A stretch of 64,000 nucleotides of DNA from Oidiodendron maius Zn (GCA_000827325.1 KN832871.1:124001-188000), one strand, 5' to 3'. Positions 34,181 through 45,734 are shown, counted from the stretch's first letter. Numbers and translations: made by a program. The notes: a model not told the origin generated them from the sequence alone.

Positions 34181-36295
34181 TTAATCGGCAATCTCACCAT
34201 CTTCCACTTCCGCTTCCTCTCTTAGCCTTTTCTTCCCCGAGAGCGAATCTTGCTCCGAGTTTTCCGCCGGGGACTCATGTAGCGATTCTTTCTGCATAAT
34301 GCGAGGAGCCTTCTGAGGAGGCACGAACTCACCATGCCGGAGCACCCAGCCGTCTCTTTGCATCTTCCGCCATTCATTGCCCACTGCGAAGCGCACTAGG
34401 TCACCTGCGGCGTTGGCATCTTCTTTACTATCGTGCCCATCCATCTTGCCATCTACAACGACCTGGATGTGACGATTGAGGTGGGTATGCATCAACATTT
34501 TCAGTCCGTTACGGTAAGGTAGACCAGCCTTATGGGGAAAGAGGAGGGCAGTGTCAACAATTGTGGGGTGAATGATGCGAGTAGCGTTGAGGTCGTTTTC
34601 CAGGCCATGACCAATGATTGGAGTTCGAGGAGATATGTATGAGAACAGCAGGGTTCTCGCAGCTGCTGGAGATTCGACGATCCGTAATTTCCGCTTTGTA
34701 CCACTTGGTTCCTTTGAAGTAGACTCGTCATGAGGCAGTGCATTCCAAGGGAGAGCCTCGGCCATGTCTATCGGCCGAACACCGGAGTACCTGGAATTAA
34801 GATCTAGAATTTGTCCCAGAGGCCTGACTAGCACATCGAACAACTCCTCACCACTCGGCCAAGAGGTTGCGGTAAGACGGATCAGTTCAAGTCCGTATAC
34901 TGTATAACCCATTTCGCCGTCAATACAGACGGGCCACGCCGAATACTTATCCGGGTTATCCGGGGTCTCTTGAAAATTCAAGACTGCGGCCATTCTCTTA
35001 ACCTCCGATATCTTGAAGACGTGATTATCGTTTTTAGTGCACCCGGGAGAGTCTCCCATCGCTTGTCCACAGCACCGGTATTTCTTTTCTCGCTTCGCTT
35101 GGGGGTCGAGAGTTGAACGCTCTGACCAGAAAGGTTTTCCAAAATGATACGTACAAGGCCCGCCTGATGTGAGGGATCCGTCCTCTTCTCGCCGTCCAGG
35201 GAAAACTTGGAACCGAGTCTTACAACGATCACAAATCTCCCACCCCTTGGCCGCCTCCACTCCCTGCCTGGCCTGCTCTACATCCCGCTCGCTCGGAAGA
35301 CTGCTCACATAGCCATGCTGTGATAGACCCGTAACTGGGGTATAGAGTCTTGTGAGAAATTTGACCTCTTCTTCAGGGCTTAGGCCGGTGTCTATTGGCT
35401 TAGGGGGTTCTGTTGGTTTCGTCGACGGCGTGTCGGACAGATTCCTGGCCTCTGCATCCCTTGCTCTCGCAAGCTCCTTTCCCCTCTCCTCTTTCCACTG
35501 TGGTACCGACATTCGTTTGTAGACAAGAATTTTGTTCTTGACCACATTGGAATATATTGCAGGGGTAAGTGTCGCTCCCTCTTCGATATCCAGTGCCTTC
35601 TTGATTAGTTCTTGCTCGGAGAGTACCAATTTCTCTTCTTCATCATTTGCGTCCTTTGATAGTTCAGTGTTAAGTCGCATGAGCTGATCGTGTAAAGCTC
35701 TTAAGAGCTTGTATCTGATATCATGTGACGCTGGCGCCTGTGACTTGAGAGCACGAGGATTTAAAGACTCTTGCTTGGCTGGCGCCTTGACAGGTGTCTT
35801 TGCTGAAGTATTTGTCACCGAGGAAGCTGTAGCAATCGTGAATCGGGCTTTTGAGGGAGTGATGTTGGCATCATTGTGAGTAATTGCTTCTTTGCTTACT
35901 ATAGGATTTTGTGACTGAGACTTTTTTCGTAGAGGCGGGGGAGATATATCTCGGGCAGGGGGGAATATTTTCCTCTCTGCTCTTCCTTGCGGGACACTGG
36001 GAGCTTGGGAAGGTGAATCTTCGTGCGACTTGGCTCTCCTGAGGAATGTCTCTGTCTTTGAATCGATATTTGAAGACACCACGTAGTCGGATGCAGGACT
36101 TTCACACCCCAGTTTCCGTCGCTTTCGGGGATCGTCCTGGCTGGTGCTAACATGATCTTTGGCTTGAACGCTTTCAATAGCGCTTGCTGTACTGGCCTCG
36201 GCCTTTGGATGAGCGAAGATACACCTTGGGAGGAGACAATTTTCTTGGTATGGGCAAGGCACCTGGGAAAAGAGGCCCCTTGTCGTGAACATCAT
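34181..36295 (-). CDS. REX3: RNA exonuclease Rex3, DEDDh family
   Basis: A 3'-5' RNA exonuclease that trims structured RNAs such as RNase MRP RNA and other small RNAs in the nucleus. The single exon gives 704 residues. Residues 14-30, CPYQENCLLPRCIFAH, form a CCCH-type zinc finger (CX5CX4CX3H). A long disordered Ser/Lys region follows to about residue 190, and then a helical domain. A Cys cluster near residues 365-440 (CDRCKTRFQVF, then RCCGQAMGDSPGCTKNDNHVF) precedes the nuclease. The DEDDh residues appear as CIDGEMGYT (D and E), GHGLENDL (D) and the C-terminal HDSKEDANAAGDLV (H and D). The usual first motif is LDCEM, so the Cys-to-Gly change is a small oddity that leaves both acids intact. 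The tail is acidic. Confidence 0.9.
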   Translation of the reverse strand: MMFTTRGLFSQVPCPYQENCLLPRCIFAHPKAEASTASAIESVQAKDHVSTSQDDPRKRRKLGCESPASDYVVSSNIDSKTETFLRRAKSHEDSPSQAPSVPQGRAERKIFPPARDISPPPLRKKSQSQNPIVSKEAITHNDANITPSKARFTIATASSVTNTSAKTPVKAPAKQESLNPRALKSQAPASHDIRYKLLRALHDQLMRLNTELSKDANDEEEKLVLSEQELIKKALDIEEGATLTPAIYSNVVKNKILVYKRMSVPQWKEERGKELARARDAEARNLSDTPSTKPTEPPKPIDTGLSPEEEVKFLTRLYTPVTGLSQHGYVSSLPSERDVEQARQGVEAAKGWEICDRCKTRFQVFPGRREEDGSLTSGGPCTYHFGKPFWSERSTLDPQAKREKKYRCCGQAMGDSPGCTKNDNHVFKISEVKRMAAVLNFQETPDNPDKYSAWPVCIDGEMGYTVYGLELIRLTATSWPSGEELFDVLVRPLGQILDLNSRYSGVRPIDMAEALPWNALPHDESTSKEPSGTKRKLRIVESPAAARTLLFSYISPRTPIIGHGLENDLNATRIIHPTIVDTALLFPHKAGLPYRNGLKMLMHTHLNRHIQVVVDGKMDGHDSKEDANAAGDLVRFAVGNEWRKMQRDGWVLRHGEFVPPQKAPRIMQKESLHESPAENSEQDSLSGKKRLREEAEVEDGEIAD

Positions 36296-37089
36296 GGAGT
36301 TTGCCCTGGCATTCTGGGCTGAAGGCGAGATCGAGCTGATAGTGTCAACTCTATGTTGTGACTTGGCCCTCCTCCTTTGATCAGCGTGGACCAGTAGTTG
36401 TGGTTTGGAAGGCAGAGGTCGAGCGGGTAGACGGTGAGAATGAGGTAGATCTGAGGTGTTCTTCGCAGCTCTGGATCACGTGCTTGAAATATGAATATGC
36501 CCCACGAGAATGAAACGAAGGAATTCGTAAATCCGCATGTCATACATTCCACAATGGTAATGTTGCATGCTTACCATTCGAAGAAGACAAGGACACCAGG
36601 AGTGAGTCTGCGCAGTCGCACGTCCACAGCGAATAGCCTCATGCCTACGGCTCGCTTGTTAGTTGCTTTTTTCCTACTTCGGTTACGCCCAGGAACACAA
36701 CTATCTACATTATCTATCTATGGACCCCACACAACATCCCCCACGTACCTGAGAACGGAAAGTAAATCTCTTAGTCTTTGGTGTCCCTGTCTCTCTTTCT
36801 TCTCTTTCTCTTCTTCTTTCTCCAACCCGTTTGTGTGGCTCCTTTAATCCGCTCCACGACCCTATACCTACCCTAATTTCACTAATCAGCCGCCGTCGCT
36901 CTTCAGCCTTGTCTCCAGGTACCAGGCTGCCACGCCGCCTGACAGCCTCACGCCGTTATCTCCGGCCCCGTGGATGGTCCAGGTGTGTCCAGTCTCAGGC
37001 GCACCTCGACCATCCCTTTAAACCTCGTCATCGCATTGTTCCCCTTCTCTGTTGCTTCCCTGGACCGGACCTTTTTCTCTAACGAGATC
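36296..37089. other. Divergent promoter region, REX3 / lipase
   Basis: About 790 bases between divergent genes. A polypyrimidine tract (TTCTCTTTC repeats) lies at 36790-36825 on the plus strand, upstream of the lipase start, as is common in fungal promoters. No gene is supported. Confidence 0.55.
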
Positions 37090-38613
37090 ATGGATTTCAA
37101 CACCGGTACCAGCCATGAAGCACAGCACCTCTGCGTGCTGGTTCATGGGTCCGCCCTCTCCCTGGCTCTTCGTGTTGCACAATGCTAACGGTAGCAGACT
37201 ATGGGGCAACCCAAACCACCTCGAGGTGATGGCTCACTGCCTGCGTGCAAAGCATTCCCAAGAGAAACTACACATCCTCGTGGCAAAAAGCAACAGCGGG
37301 AATTTCACATATGACGGAATAGAGCTCGGCGGCGAGCGTGTGTGCCAGGAGATAGAGGAGGAAATCGAGAAACTGACCAAAGCAGGCCAAGAAATAAAGC
37401 GGCTATCAATGGTCGGGTACTCTCTTGGAGGGCTGGTGGCTCGCTATGCGATAGGTTTGCTTCACAGTAAAGGGTTCTTTGAAAGGATCACGCCAGTGGT
37501 ATGTCTATTTTCACGACCTGGCGAAAGATTGCCGCTAATATCTATAGAACTTTACAAGCTTTGCAAGCCCTCATCTCGGCGTACGAACGCCGCTAAAAGG
37601 CTTGCACAATCATCTGTGGGTTAGTTGCCTGCATGCTAAAACCTCTAGGAAGTCAGAATTGACCGTTTATACAGAACGTCCTTGGAGCTCGAATGTTATC
37701 AGCAACCTCTCGCCAGTTATTCAGCATAGACAATTTCCGGCAAACAGGAAAACCGTTGCTAGAACTTTTAGGTGATCCAGAGTCGATCTTTATCAACGGC
37801 CTTGCGAAATTCGAGCGACGGGTCTTATATACCAACATTTGTAACGATCGCTCAGCAGTATTTTACACCTGCGGTATATCAAAAACCGATCCTTTCACGC
37901 ACCTAGATAAAGTAAAAATTACATATCTAAAGGGCTACAAAGAAGTTATAGTCGACCCAGCTGCTCCAGTGCTTCCCAGGGAGCCGGATCCCTTTGACCA
38001 GACATTCTACGGGTCCTTCGTTTTGTGGTCCAAAGCTCTAGTTGACCGCTTGCCGGTACTTCTAGCTTTGATGATTATTATACCCCTTGGCACAGTGGTG
38101 TTCATCATCAACTCTGGGTACCAATCCCTCAAAAGTAGCCGAAGGATCCGCCTTTACGAAAACGGGCTGGCAGGAATACAGCCTAGTGACTATCGAGTCC
38201 CCCTCTTAATCAAAGGCGTTCAAGAGGCTGTCGATGATGTCTATGAGAATCTAAATAGCTCCCAAGATAATGAGTATCTTGCCGTAGACTCCGAAGGAGA
38301 AATTGAGACAAACGGGCCCAGTTCCCCCCAGAGCGACAGGCGTCAGCTGGCAGAAGACGAAGCATCAAAGCCAACTCAAGGAAAGTTGGAGAAATCAGAC
38401 CCTTCCAAGCATGTTTTCCCTACATTGGCCCTTGCACCATATCAATTCCGTGTCATTGATACGTTGGACAGCTTGGGCTGGCGCAAATACCCTGTTCATA
38501 TCCAGCAGCTTAGGCATAGTCATGCGGCAATCATCGTTCGTGTGCAAAAGCCACGCTACTCAGAAGGATATGAGGTTTTCAGGCATTGGCTTGATGAAGA
38601 ATTCATTATCTAG
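37090..38613 (+). CDS. DUF676 serine lipase, Lpl1/Rog1-like
   Basis: A putative serine lipase or phospholipase of the DUF676 alpha/beta-hydrolase family, which includes yeast Lpl1 and Rog1 (lipid-droplet or membrane phospholipid and monoacylglycerol turnover). Four exons (37090-37148, 37198-37498, 37548-37619, 37675-38613) give 456 residues. The start MDFNTGTSHEAQHLCVLVHG contains the oxyanion LVHG turn, completed across the first splice by LWGNPNHL. The nucleophile elbow is VGYSLGGLVARYA (GxSxG). FTSFASPHLGVRTPLKG after it is the conserved block of this family. Residues about 275-297 (LLALMIIIPLGTVVFII) form one membrane segment. The C-terminus has a His (LRHSHAAIIVR) that may complete the triad. 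Substrate is unknown. Confidence 0.87.
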
Positions 38614-39017
38614 ACTGCCATGAGAAACGCCAACAGAATGTTTTGAGTATGCCGGCTTTAGACTGAGACCAACTTGCAGTCGTGTTGAGAGTTCTTAAGT
38701 ATGACATTTGCTGTGGCGTTCAGCGGCCGGGTGCAAAGAGCGATTTCCTTGTTTACCTTTAGATTTCCTGTTCTCGGGCACTGCGTGATAATGTATAGTT
38801 AAATAGAAACCCATTTAATCCCACTCATCTACACTACAATACGTTTGTCCGTGTTTTAAGTCAACTGATATAGCTTAACGGTGCATCAAGTTACAAGGTA
38901 GTCTGTAGAGAATGCCGCCCCATTGTATAGTTACTGAATCATTTATGACTAGTGGAGAAGATTACATTTTTGCTATAGTAGTACATTGAACTCCTCTTTT
39001 ATAACCGTTTAAATCAA
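38614..39017. other. Convergent intergenic region
   Basis: About 400 A+T-rich bases between the convergent lipase and PHB1 genes. It should be 3' UTR and nothing else is visible. Confidence 0.5.
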
Positions 39018-39915
39018 TTATCTACTCAAGCCAAGGAGAAATTTCCCACCACCTTCCTTGCCGTCACCGCCGCCCGGGAGATACGTTACGTTGGGATTCT
39101 GAGCAAGGGTCTGCGCGATCTCTCTGCTGGCCTCGATCCTTCTGATCATGATTAAACCATCGCCTGCCTTCGCCACAGCCTTGCTAATAGTGTCCGCAGA
39201 CTCGGCCTCTCCCTCAGCTCGGATAACGTTTGCTTGCCTCTCTTGCTCTGCCTTCTCCACGATAAACCGAGCTCTCTCTGCATCTTGTTGTGCGATCTGC
39301 TTCTGCTCAACAGCCTTCGTGAATTCCTTTCCGAAAGTCATGTGGGTAATGGAAACATCTTCCAGAGCAATATTGAACTCCTGAGCTCGCTTCAACAGGT
39401 CCGAGCGGATTCTGTTACTGACGGCTTCACGTTGCGTGATCAATTCTGCGGCGTCGAACTGGGCGACGATGGATTTGAGAACTTCGTTTCCGATGGATGG
39501 GAGGACACGCTCGTCGTAATCTTGGCCAAGTTTCTAAGACCCTCATCAGCCTCTACAAAGCACTGCATTTCTGGACATAGAATCATACCTGATAAATCTT
39601 GGGTAGTTGCTGAACCTCGGGTCTGTGAAGGACCCTCAGAGTCAAGCTCACCATCTGCAAATCCTTACTTCCTGTAGTCGTCGAGATGTTCCTTGGCTTC
39701 GTGCGTACGTCATAGATGATGCTCTTCTGCAGCCATGGAATCAGGAAATGCGTGCCCTCGTTGACAACTGTATCCTTCACTCCCGACAGTCTGTCGAAGA
39801 TGACAGCTCTAGTGCCTCCCTTCACATCGTACATCGAAGCTTGGATAGCGGTGGCTGCAATCGCCAGTGGAATGGCCGATCGGTATATGCTATTTAATGC
39901 TTGCTGGGCAGCCAT
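39018..39915 (-). CDS. PHB1: Prohibitin 1
   Basis: Prohibitin 1 forms, with Phb2, the ring complex of the mitochondrial inner membrane that scaffolds m-AAA protease and lipids. Exons 39915-39589 and 39533-39018 give 280 residues. The N-terminus has a short hydrophobic segment ([17 protein letters not shown]) that anchors the protein. The SPFH domain follows with [25 protein letters not shown] and the segment [40 protein letters not shown] and the coiled coil [20 protein letters not shown] complete a near-invariant family sequence. It is divergent from QCR8, another inner-membrane mitochondrial gene, with only about 200 bases between the start codons. Confidence 0.96.
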
Positions 39916-40118
39916 CTTGATAATAAGTGGCAGCGGAGAGTTGCGCAGTTGGTCGTGATAGGGATGTATCCACGGTTTGATACTTCCTCCATGCTACCTT
40001 CGTAAATTCGACTGATCCGCGCTAGCGTGGTTGCTGGTTGGCGAGGATTCCGATGTCGACATTGCTTCCGACCACCACTTCAATCAGTCACAACTTAAAT
40101 CTCAACGACTAATTCGCC

Positions 40119-40854
40119 ATGAGACCTACTCAGATTCTTCGCTCTGGCGGTGGCCCAGAGCTTGGGAAATACGGAAAGTAAGTACATAACACCCCATGCG
40201 GAACCTCCTTCAAAAGGCTCAGGAAGAAGGCTCTTCTTCCAAGGCATGAAGGAGGTTAATCGCACGTCACATTTGCCATTTATCGATGAGCGCGGCCGTA
40301 ATATGGTAGCAAATGCTGATTATGATTATTTATAGCTTCTACGGCAACTGGGGCGCGTTCGGTGAGTGTCTAGAGCTTTCCCTGTCCTTCCTGTGGTTCG
40401 GGCTCAGCAGATCTTTGTTGGCGGGTTGCCTTGAGGGATTACCACCAGGCTTGGACATGGAGACACCGCGAATTCACCTGATTTCGACCTTGATTGTTCA
40501 TTTTTATGACAAACACGATGGTTTAGATGTCCCGTAGAATGCTCTACTAATACTTCACTTCTGCAGGTGGCCCTAAGTGGAAAGGCATCGCCAGCTACGG
40601 CCTCTCTCTCAACCAACAACGCCCTCTCGCTGGAGCCTTCCATAATGCCATCTTTAACACCTGGAGGCGGTTCTACAGCCAGGTTTGGTACTGGGCGCCG
40701 CCAATGGCTGTTGCGTACTACGCCATTACCTGGGCCAATGCGAGGTGCGTTGTTATTTGACTCGATTAACAAGGCTAGTCTATTAACCAGATCAATTAGA
40801 AACGAATACTTGAACTCCAAGGCAGGCCGACTCGAGTATGCCGATTCAGAATAG
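40119..40854 (+). CDS. QCR8: Cytochrome bc1 complex subunit 8
   Basis: The ubiquinone-binding small subunit 8 of respiratory complex III in the mitochondrial inner membrane. Four exons (40119-40177, 40336-40361, 40567-40744, 40800-40854) give 105 residues. The product starts MRPTQILRSGGGPELGKYG, continues through NWGAFGGPKWKGIASYGLS and QQRPLAGAFHNAIFNTWRRF, has one transmembrane helix around YWAPPMAVAYYAITWA, and ends NSKAGRLEYADSE. All of this fits the family closely. The second exon is only 26 bases, so simple frame-based prediction misses the gene. It shares a promoter region with PHB1. Confidence 0.95.
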
Positions 40855-41348
40855 ATGGCCCAAGGCCAGCACAAAAGGCTCTCTTGTTAAGTGTAGATGA
40901 TAGTCTTACTGTGGAATATTTTGGTTGCTTGCAAGATATGACGGAGAGTATGAGAAGGTGTACAGTACTGTAGCAGACAATCTAAATTTCACATGTTGAG
41001 TGGATGAATGACTATCATTATGTTTCAGTGATTTCATAAACATGTAGACTTTAAGAAGTAAGCTTAGCTCGTCCCTTGGCGGTGCAAGAATAGTATTCTG
41101 GTACCAAAAATTTAAATACTCTGAATGCCTGTAGTGAGAATCTTTTGCTGCTAGTTCTCTATCTAGATATACATTTCCTGTTTGTATTTCTGCCAAAGTC
41201 GCGCAGTTGAGTTTGATACTGGTCCTTTCGGGACTAGCGCCAAAATTATTTTTGAACTGTCCCCGCGAAAAAAGTCGGTTTCCACAGTCGCGGAAACATA
41301 CTGTTCTCGCAGCATCTCTCCTTAATTACAAAACGCCGACCCTTTATA
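40855..41348. other. Intergenic, NHP2 promoter
   Basis: About 490 bases between the QCR8 stop and the NHP2 start on the same strand. A+T-rich in the first part, with no coding character. Confidence 0.5.
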
Positions 41349-42077
41349 ATGGCAAAAGACAAATCTGAGAAAAAGGAGAGGAAGGAGAAGAAGGAGAAGC
41401 GGAGCGAAACCGATGGTGTAAAGAAATCCAAGAAGGAGAAAAAGTCAAAGCTCAGCGGAGACAACATTGCAGCCGCAATTGAGGAAGTGAACAACGGAGA
41501 GCTGATAGAAGCAACCATAGTAGCTCCTGCAGATGGAGAGGTTGTGGTAAATGCAAAACCCTTGGGTGCATTGGTTCCCTTTGCGAATCCATTGGCAGAT
41601 GAAAAGACTACCAAGAAAGTTCTCAAGAGCGTGAAGAAAGGTATGTTATTTATTTAGCAATCTCCTCGTCTACAAAGTAAGGATACTGACCAGAATTTCT
41701 GCAAAGCGGCAAAGAATAAGACCCTGAAGCGCGGCGTTAAAGAAGTTGTTAAGGCGCTGCGAAAATCGCCCCAAGGAGCCAACAACACCTCTTCGCCAGG
41801 CGTCGTGATTCTGGCGGCAGACATCTCGCCCATGGATGTTATTGCCCACATCCCCGTCCTTTGCGAGGACCATAATGTTCCATACATCTATGTTACCAGC
41901 AGAGCAGAGCTAGGAGCAGCAGGAAACACCAAGAGACCAACGAGCGTGGTCATGGTATCTGAGGAGAGAGCAGGAGCTAAGAAGGCAGAGAAAATTGAGG
42001 GTGAGGAGGAGTTTGCTGACGTCTACAAGGATCTAGTGAAGGTTGTGGAGAAAGAGTCGAGGAATGTACGGGTGTAG
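41349..42077 (+). CDS. NHP2: Nhp2, H/ACA snoRNP core protein
   Basis: An L7Ae-family RNA-binding core protein of H/ACA snoRNPs, which guide rRNA pseudouridylation in the nucleolus. Exons 41349-41640 and 41707-42077 give 220 residues. The first 40 residues are a Lys/Glu repeat tail (KKERKEKKEKR). The L7Ae core begins at VPFANPLADEKTTKK and crosses the splice into AAKNKTLKRGVKEVVKALRK. Conserved elements include GVVILAADISPMDVIAHIPVLCEDHNVPY and IYVTSRAELGAAGNTKRPTSVV. Length is above yeast Nhp2 (156 residues) because of the basic N-terminal tail and the C-terminus. Confidence 0.94.
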
Positions 42078-42950
42078 AAAGACATACCGAGGAGACTGGG
42101 TGGTATTGAAGAGATTTGTCTTCTGCGTACGGAAGGCTCACGAGGGGCGAGTTTCCTGTATCATATTGCTATACCGCACATGCTGCGCCCGGGGTCACTT
42201 CAAGGCGTTACAGGACTGGTTAGGAATAAAAGTCATGCCAACAGAAGCTCATTGCTGAGCGATACAATATGCTGCTGAAGTCCGCGCGTCACGCAAGGCA
42301 AGCTCTCCTACAGGATATCCAGCTAACATTCAGCTGCTAGTCTATTTTGTACAGGACCCTCTCCCCCAGCAGTTACCTCGAGTTATGATACCCGTCCGAT
42401 TGCCGATGACTCTTAAGGTCGAACGTTCCAAGCAGAAATGGGGGTTGTACTTCTGCCAGTTGCCATTCCCGTCCCATGTGAGGTGAAACTAACGTAGAAA
42501 TCAAAACGAGTACAGATAATGATCGGTCCTGGGGAGGACTTGAGGAGACAGTATCAGTCCTCAGCTTTGGCTTGCTATTGTCTGTTTCGCCCTCTTCAGC
42601 GGATCTGTTAGTGTCTCTTTTCACATCGTCAGTCATTTTCTTAAGTGCAAAATCTTGGTCTCTGGTATAGAGTCAGATGTCATCTCAGAGTAGGTTCCTA
42701 ATTAGTCTTTGAAATCGTATCGGAACAGTTACTGGCAGAATGATGGCTGCAGAATTAATTTTGCTAATTTGAAGCTCTCGAAACAACTCGTCTTGAAGCG
42801 CAAGTGCTCTCTTAATAGACAAACAAGCTTCTAATCGAAACATCACTCTTTATGGATGAGATATATTGCGGTTTCAACCTCTTTCTAACAAAGAAATTGG
42901 AGATAAATGGCAAGACATGGGCAAAAATAGAGATTTAAATCAGTTTAAAC
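42078..42950. other. Convergent intergenic region
   Basis: About 870 bases between NHP2 and the aldolase, both 3' ends. A minus-strand frame at 42373-42636 (87 codons) has a good start context but no recognisable features, and I do not call it a gene. The second half is A+T-rich. Confidence 0.5.
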
Positions 42951-43981
42951 TCAAAGAGACTTTTCCACCGTTTCTAAATCGCCAATAACCTGCTTCCAGT
43001 TCTCCCACTCTTTATCGCCTCCTGGAATACCTCCACTCAGAGGCAGTCTAGTTCCATCTCTGTCTCCCATATTTAAAATGCGACTGATAGCCTCTTTTAT
43101 TCCCACAGTACCATACCTAACGACAAGTTCCTCAACAGAGCTTACTTTATATTGTAATAACCTTCTTTCCTTAATCTCGTCTTCTGTTGGGTTATTTTTA
43201 ACAGAAAGTTCGTATAAACGAACAACAGACTTGGGAAAGAAGCCCGCAGAGCCGTCAATCGTTCCTGCACAACCTAAAGATAGAATTGGCAGTAACTGTT
43301 GTCCTAGACCTGTGAAGGTGTGGAAGTGGGTGTTGTCGATATTAGGATTTGCCCCAATCTGAGCGTGGTATGAGACATCCCCGTGTGATAGCTTGCAGCC
43401 TACAATGTTCGGATGCTTCGATAACGCAACAAAAGTGGACGGTAGCACTTTTACATTGTTTGAAACTCCTGGATAATGATATCTGCGGGAAGTAAGTATT
43501 AAATATGGGGAGATATAAAAGTATCTTACATCATGATAGGAATAGGACTCTGGTCGGCCACGGCCTTAAACCACTGGATGATGCCATCTTGCGTGCTCGC
43601 ACCAGCAAAATATCCAGGAACAAGACATAGACCCCATTTAGAGCCGGCATCCTGAGCGCTCTTCAGCTGATCAACCACCTCCTCGATATTTTGAGCAGCA
43701 GTTCCCGCAATGATGGGATAATCTTTGAACCCCGCACTTTCGAGCTCTTTCCTCACATGAGACAGGACATCAAACCGTTCTTTGTTAGAGAGGTGGATGG
43801 CCTCGCCCGTGCTGCCCAGAACGACAAGCCCTCTGATTCCAGATTTTGCAAGGTGAACAGAGTGAGCAGCCTGAGTAGCAAGATCGAGAGGGGCCGCAAC
43901 TGGGTTGTAGTTGACGGCAGTCTTGGAGACGAAGAAGGTCGGGACGGGGACGTAGACACCTGCTGGAGGAGGAGCAGCCAT
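42951..43981 (-). CDS. DapA-family aldolase/lyase
   Basis: A class I, Schiff-base aldolase of the dihydrodipicolinate synthase/N-acetylneuraminate lyase superfamily. Exons 43981-43530 and 43482-42951 give 327 residues. The fold's landmarks are the N-terminal strand GVYVPVPTFF, GLVVLGSTGEAIHLSNKER (family GTTGE-type motif), YPIIAGTAAQNIEEVVD, and the Tyr strand YHYPGVSNN, which spans the splice. The Schiff-base Lys is expected in NIVGCKLSHGD. Fungal members include 2-keto-3-deoxy-galactonate aldolase of galacturonate breakdown (GAAC/LGA1 type) and 4-hydroxy-2-oxoglutarate aldolase-like proteins. Fungi do not use DapA for lysine, so lysine synthesis is unlikely. The lactonase-like neighbour at 44622-45734, on the same strand, supports sugar-acid catabolism. 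Confidence 0.83.
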
Positions 43982-44621
43982 AACGGTCATCTTTGAGAAG
44001 ATTAATAGTGATATGAAATAGCAGAAGATTTACTGCCAGACTGAATGAGATATCAAGGAATATCAAGAGTGGCGCCTCCGTTAATCGCACGCGGCCCTCT
44101 GCGTTTCGGTAGAATGATGCCGCGAAGGCCCCACCCTCAACTCAGAAAGTGATAATGAACATTTATCCATTTTTTATAAGGCACAACAACCGATACCTGA
44201 GTTTGAGTTCGGTATAGAGGATATAACCACCATCATGAAGGCATCGAGGAATTCCTGGGCCACGTATTCGATTCAATTTACAGCAGCTTCGAGTCCAATT
44301 CCGCTTTTCGCCAGCTGGGTCAACTGGTTGTGTGCGAGAAATCTGACAAGTTACCCCGCGCCCGCAGGGAAAAATCAATTCAGGCATGGGCTCCTCGGAT
44401 CAGCAACATCGGAAGATTCTTCTGAAGGACGGCGCGCTAGAAGGAAGATTCTGGCAGTTTCCACAGGTAATGCAGAATTAAATTCATATATAGCTCCAAA
44501 CTCTCTGGCTTAGATACAAGTTTAAAACTCAACATGCAATGCCAATGACACAATATATGTAATCACTGCGCGTCTGCTTTGCGGTTGAAATACCTGTCCC
44601 CATATTTTGTGGTATCCTAGT
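43982..44621. other. Intergenic, aldolase promoter
   Basis: About 640 bases between the aldolase start and the lactonase 3' end. A plus-strand frame at 44235-44513 has no recognisable character. Nothing else was seen. Confidence 0.5.
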
Positions 44622-45734
44622 TTATATCAACTCTCTCATCTTATATGCCTTTATAGCATTGCCGCTCCAAATCATGATCTGCTCCGCCCGCCCTAGGCTG
44701 GCCAGACTGCAAAACCTCTGAACCACCTCTCTCCACTTCTTCCAGGCATCGTCAACCCCCACAGTGCAAACAGGCCAGTCCGAGCCGAACATGATCCTGA
44801 ATGAACCGAATGTTCCTAGGATGACCGCGAGGTAGGGCTGGAGAGCTGTGAAGATATCATCCACGGACGCAGCCTTCAAGGAGTCGGGCATCTCGGAGAA
44901 GCAGCCGCTGAGCTTCATGAATGTCTTGCTGCATTTTCCCAGGTTGAACATGGCAGCTCGCCATGCCAAGAACTGGGGATCAGTCTGGTTATAGACTGCG
45001 AGGTCTGGTTTGCAAAGATGATCTGGCAGTACTCAGTAAGAGCATATAAGACACTTGAAAGAAAACTTACTTATTATGAACGTGACCTTTTCCGCCTCCG
45101 GAACTCCTTCGTGAGCCCTTTGGATCATCTCAACAGCCTCTTCCAGCTGCCATTTCCCTCCACTGTGCTGGTCCACTCCCAAATCAAATACGTAGCCCTT
45201 CCGTCCCAGCCATTTCAGCCCCTCTATAAACCCATCTCCTAACATAGTGCCCTTCGGCTTGTCCTGAACCAAATATCGAAATCCTTTTACCTTGCTAAAA
45301 CTGCTCTCGGCATGTTTCTCTACCTCGTTGACATACCTCTCCAGCACCTCGGCACCACTTGGCACCGGCGCCCATGGTATGATGGCGAGACACAGCTCTT
45401 TCTGCTCCGCGCTGTGCCCTTCTCCGTCACGCGGGATGCCAAGAGCTATGCGCTTCAGCCAGTCGACTTCCATGAGGGGCATTTCCCAGCCGCGCCCGTC
45501 TTCAGCACCCGTTTTCAGGTCATTCTTGCGGTCTGTCTCGAGAAATATGAATCCTTCGAGCGAAGGCGCGGAACTGGTCGCGGTTGCATATTCATTGACC
45601 GAGAATTGCTTATAGAGGGGACTTGATGGGTCGGCCCACGCCAGAGTGTCCAACTCAGATTTCGGGTAGAGATGGATGTGAGAATCAATAATGGGGTATT
45701 CCTCTAGCGCATCTTCAGATTCTCGAGAGGACAT
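44622..45734 (-). CDS. Amidohydrolase-2 family, sugar lactonase-like
   Basis: A metal-dependent TIM-barrel hydrolase of the COG3618 type, a family that includes L-rhamnono-gamma-lactonase and L-fuconolactonase. Exons 45734-45071 and 45022-44622 give 354 residues. The first metal motif is IIDSHIHLYP (HxH). LEGFIFLETDR, VKGFRYLVQDKPKG and VFDLGVDQHSGGKWQL follow. FIINHLCKPDL is restored across the splice and carries the conserved His. GSDWPVCTVG near the C-terminus supplies the catalytic Asp. These match fungal lactonase-like amidohydrolases more than decarboxylases. The actual lactone is not determined. It lies on the same strand and upstream of a DapA-type aldolase, as expected for a non-phosphorylative deoxy-sugar pathway. 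Confidence 0.82.

Noticed and set aside
42373-42636. 87-codon minus-strand frame with a good start context
   Set aside because: Polar sequence with no recognisable feature, no supporting exon, and it lies between two convergent 3' ends.
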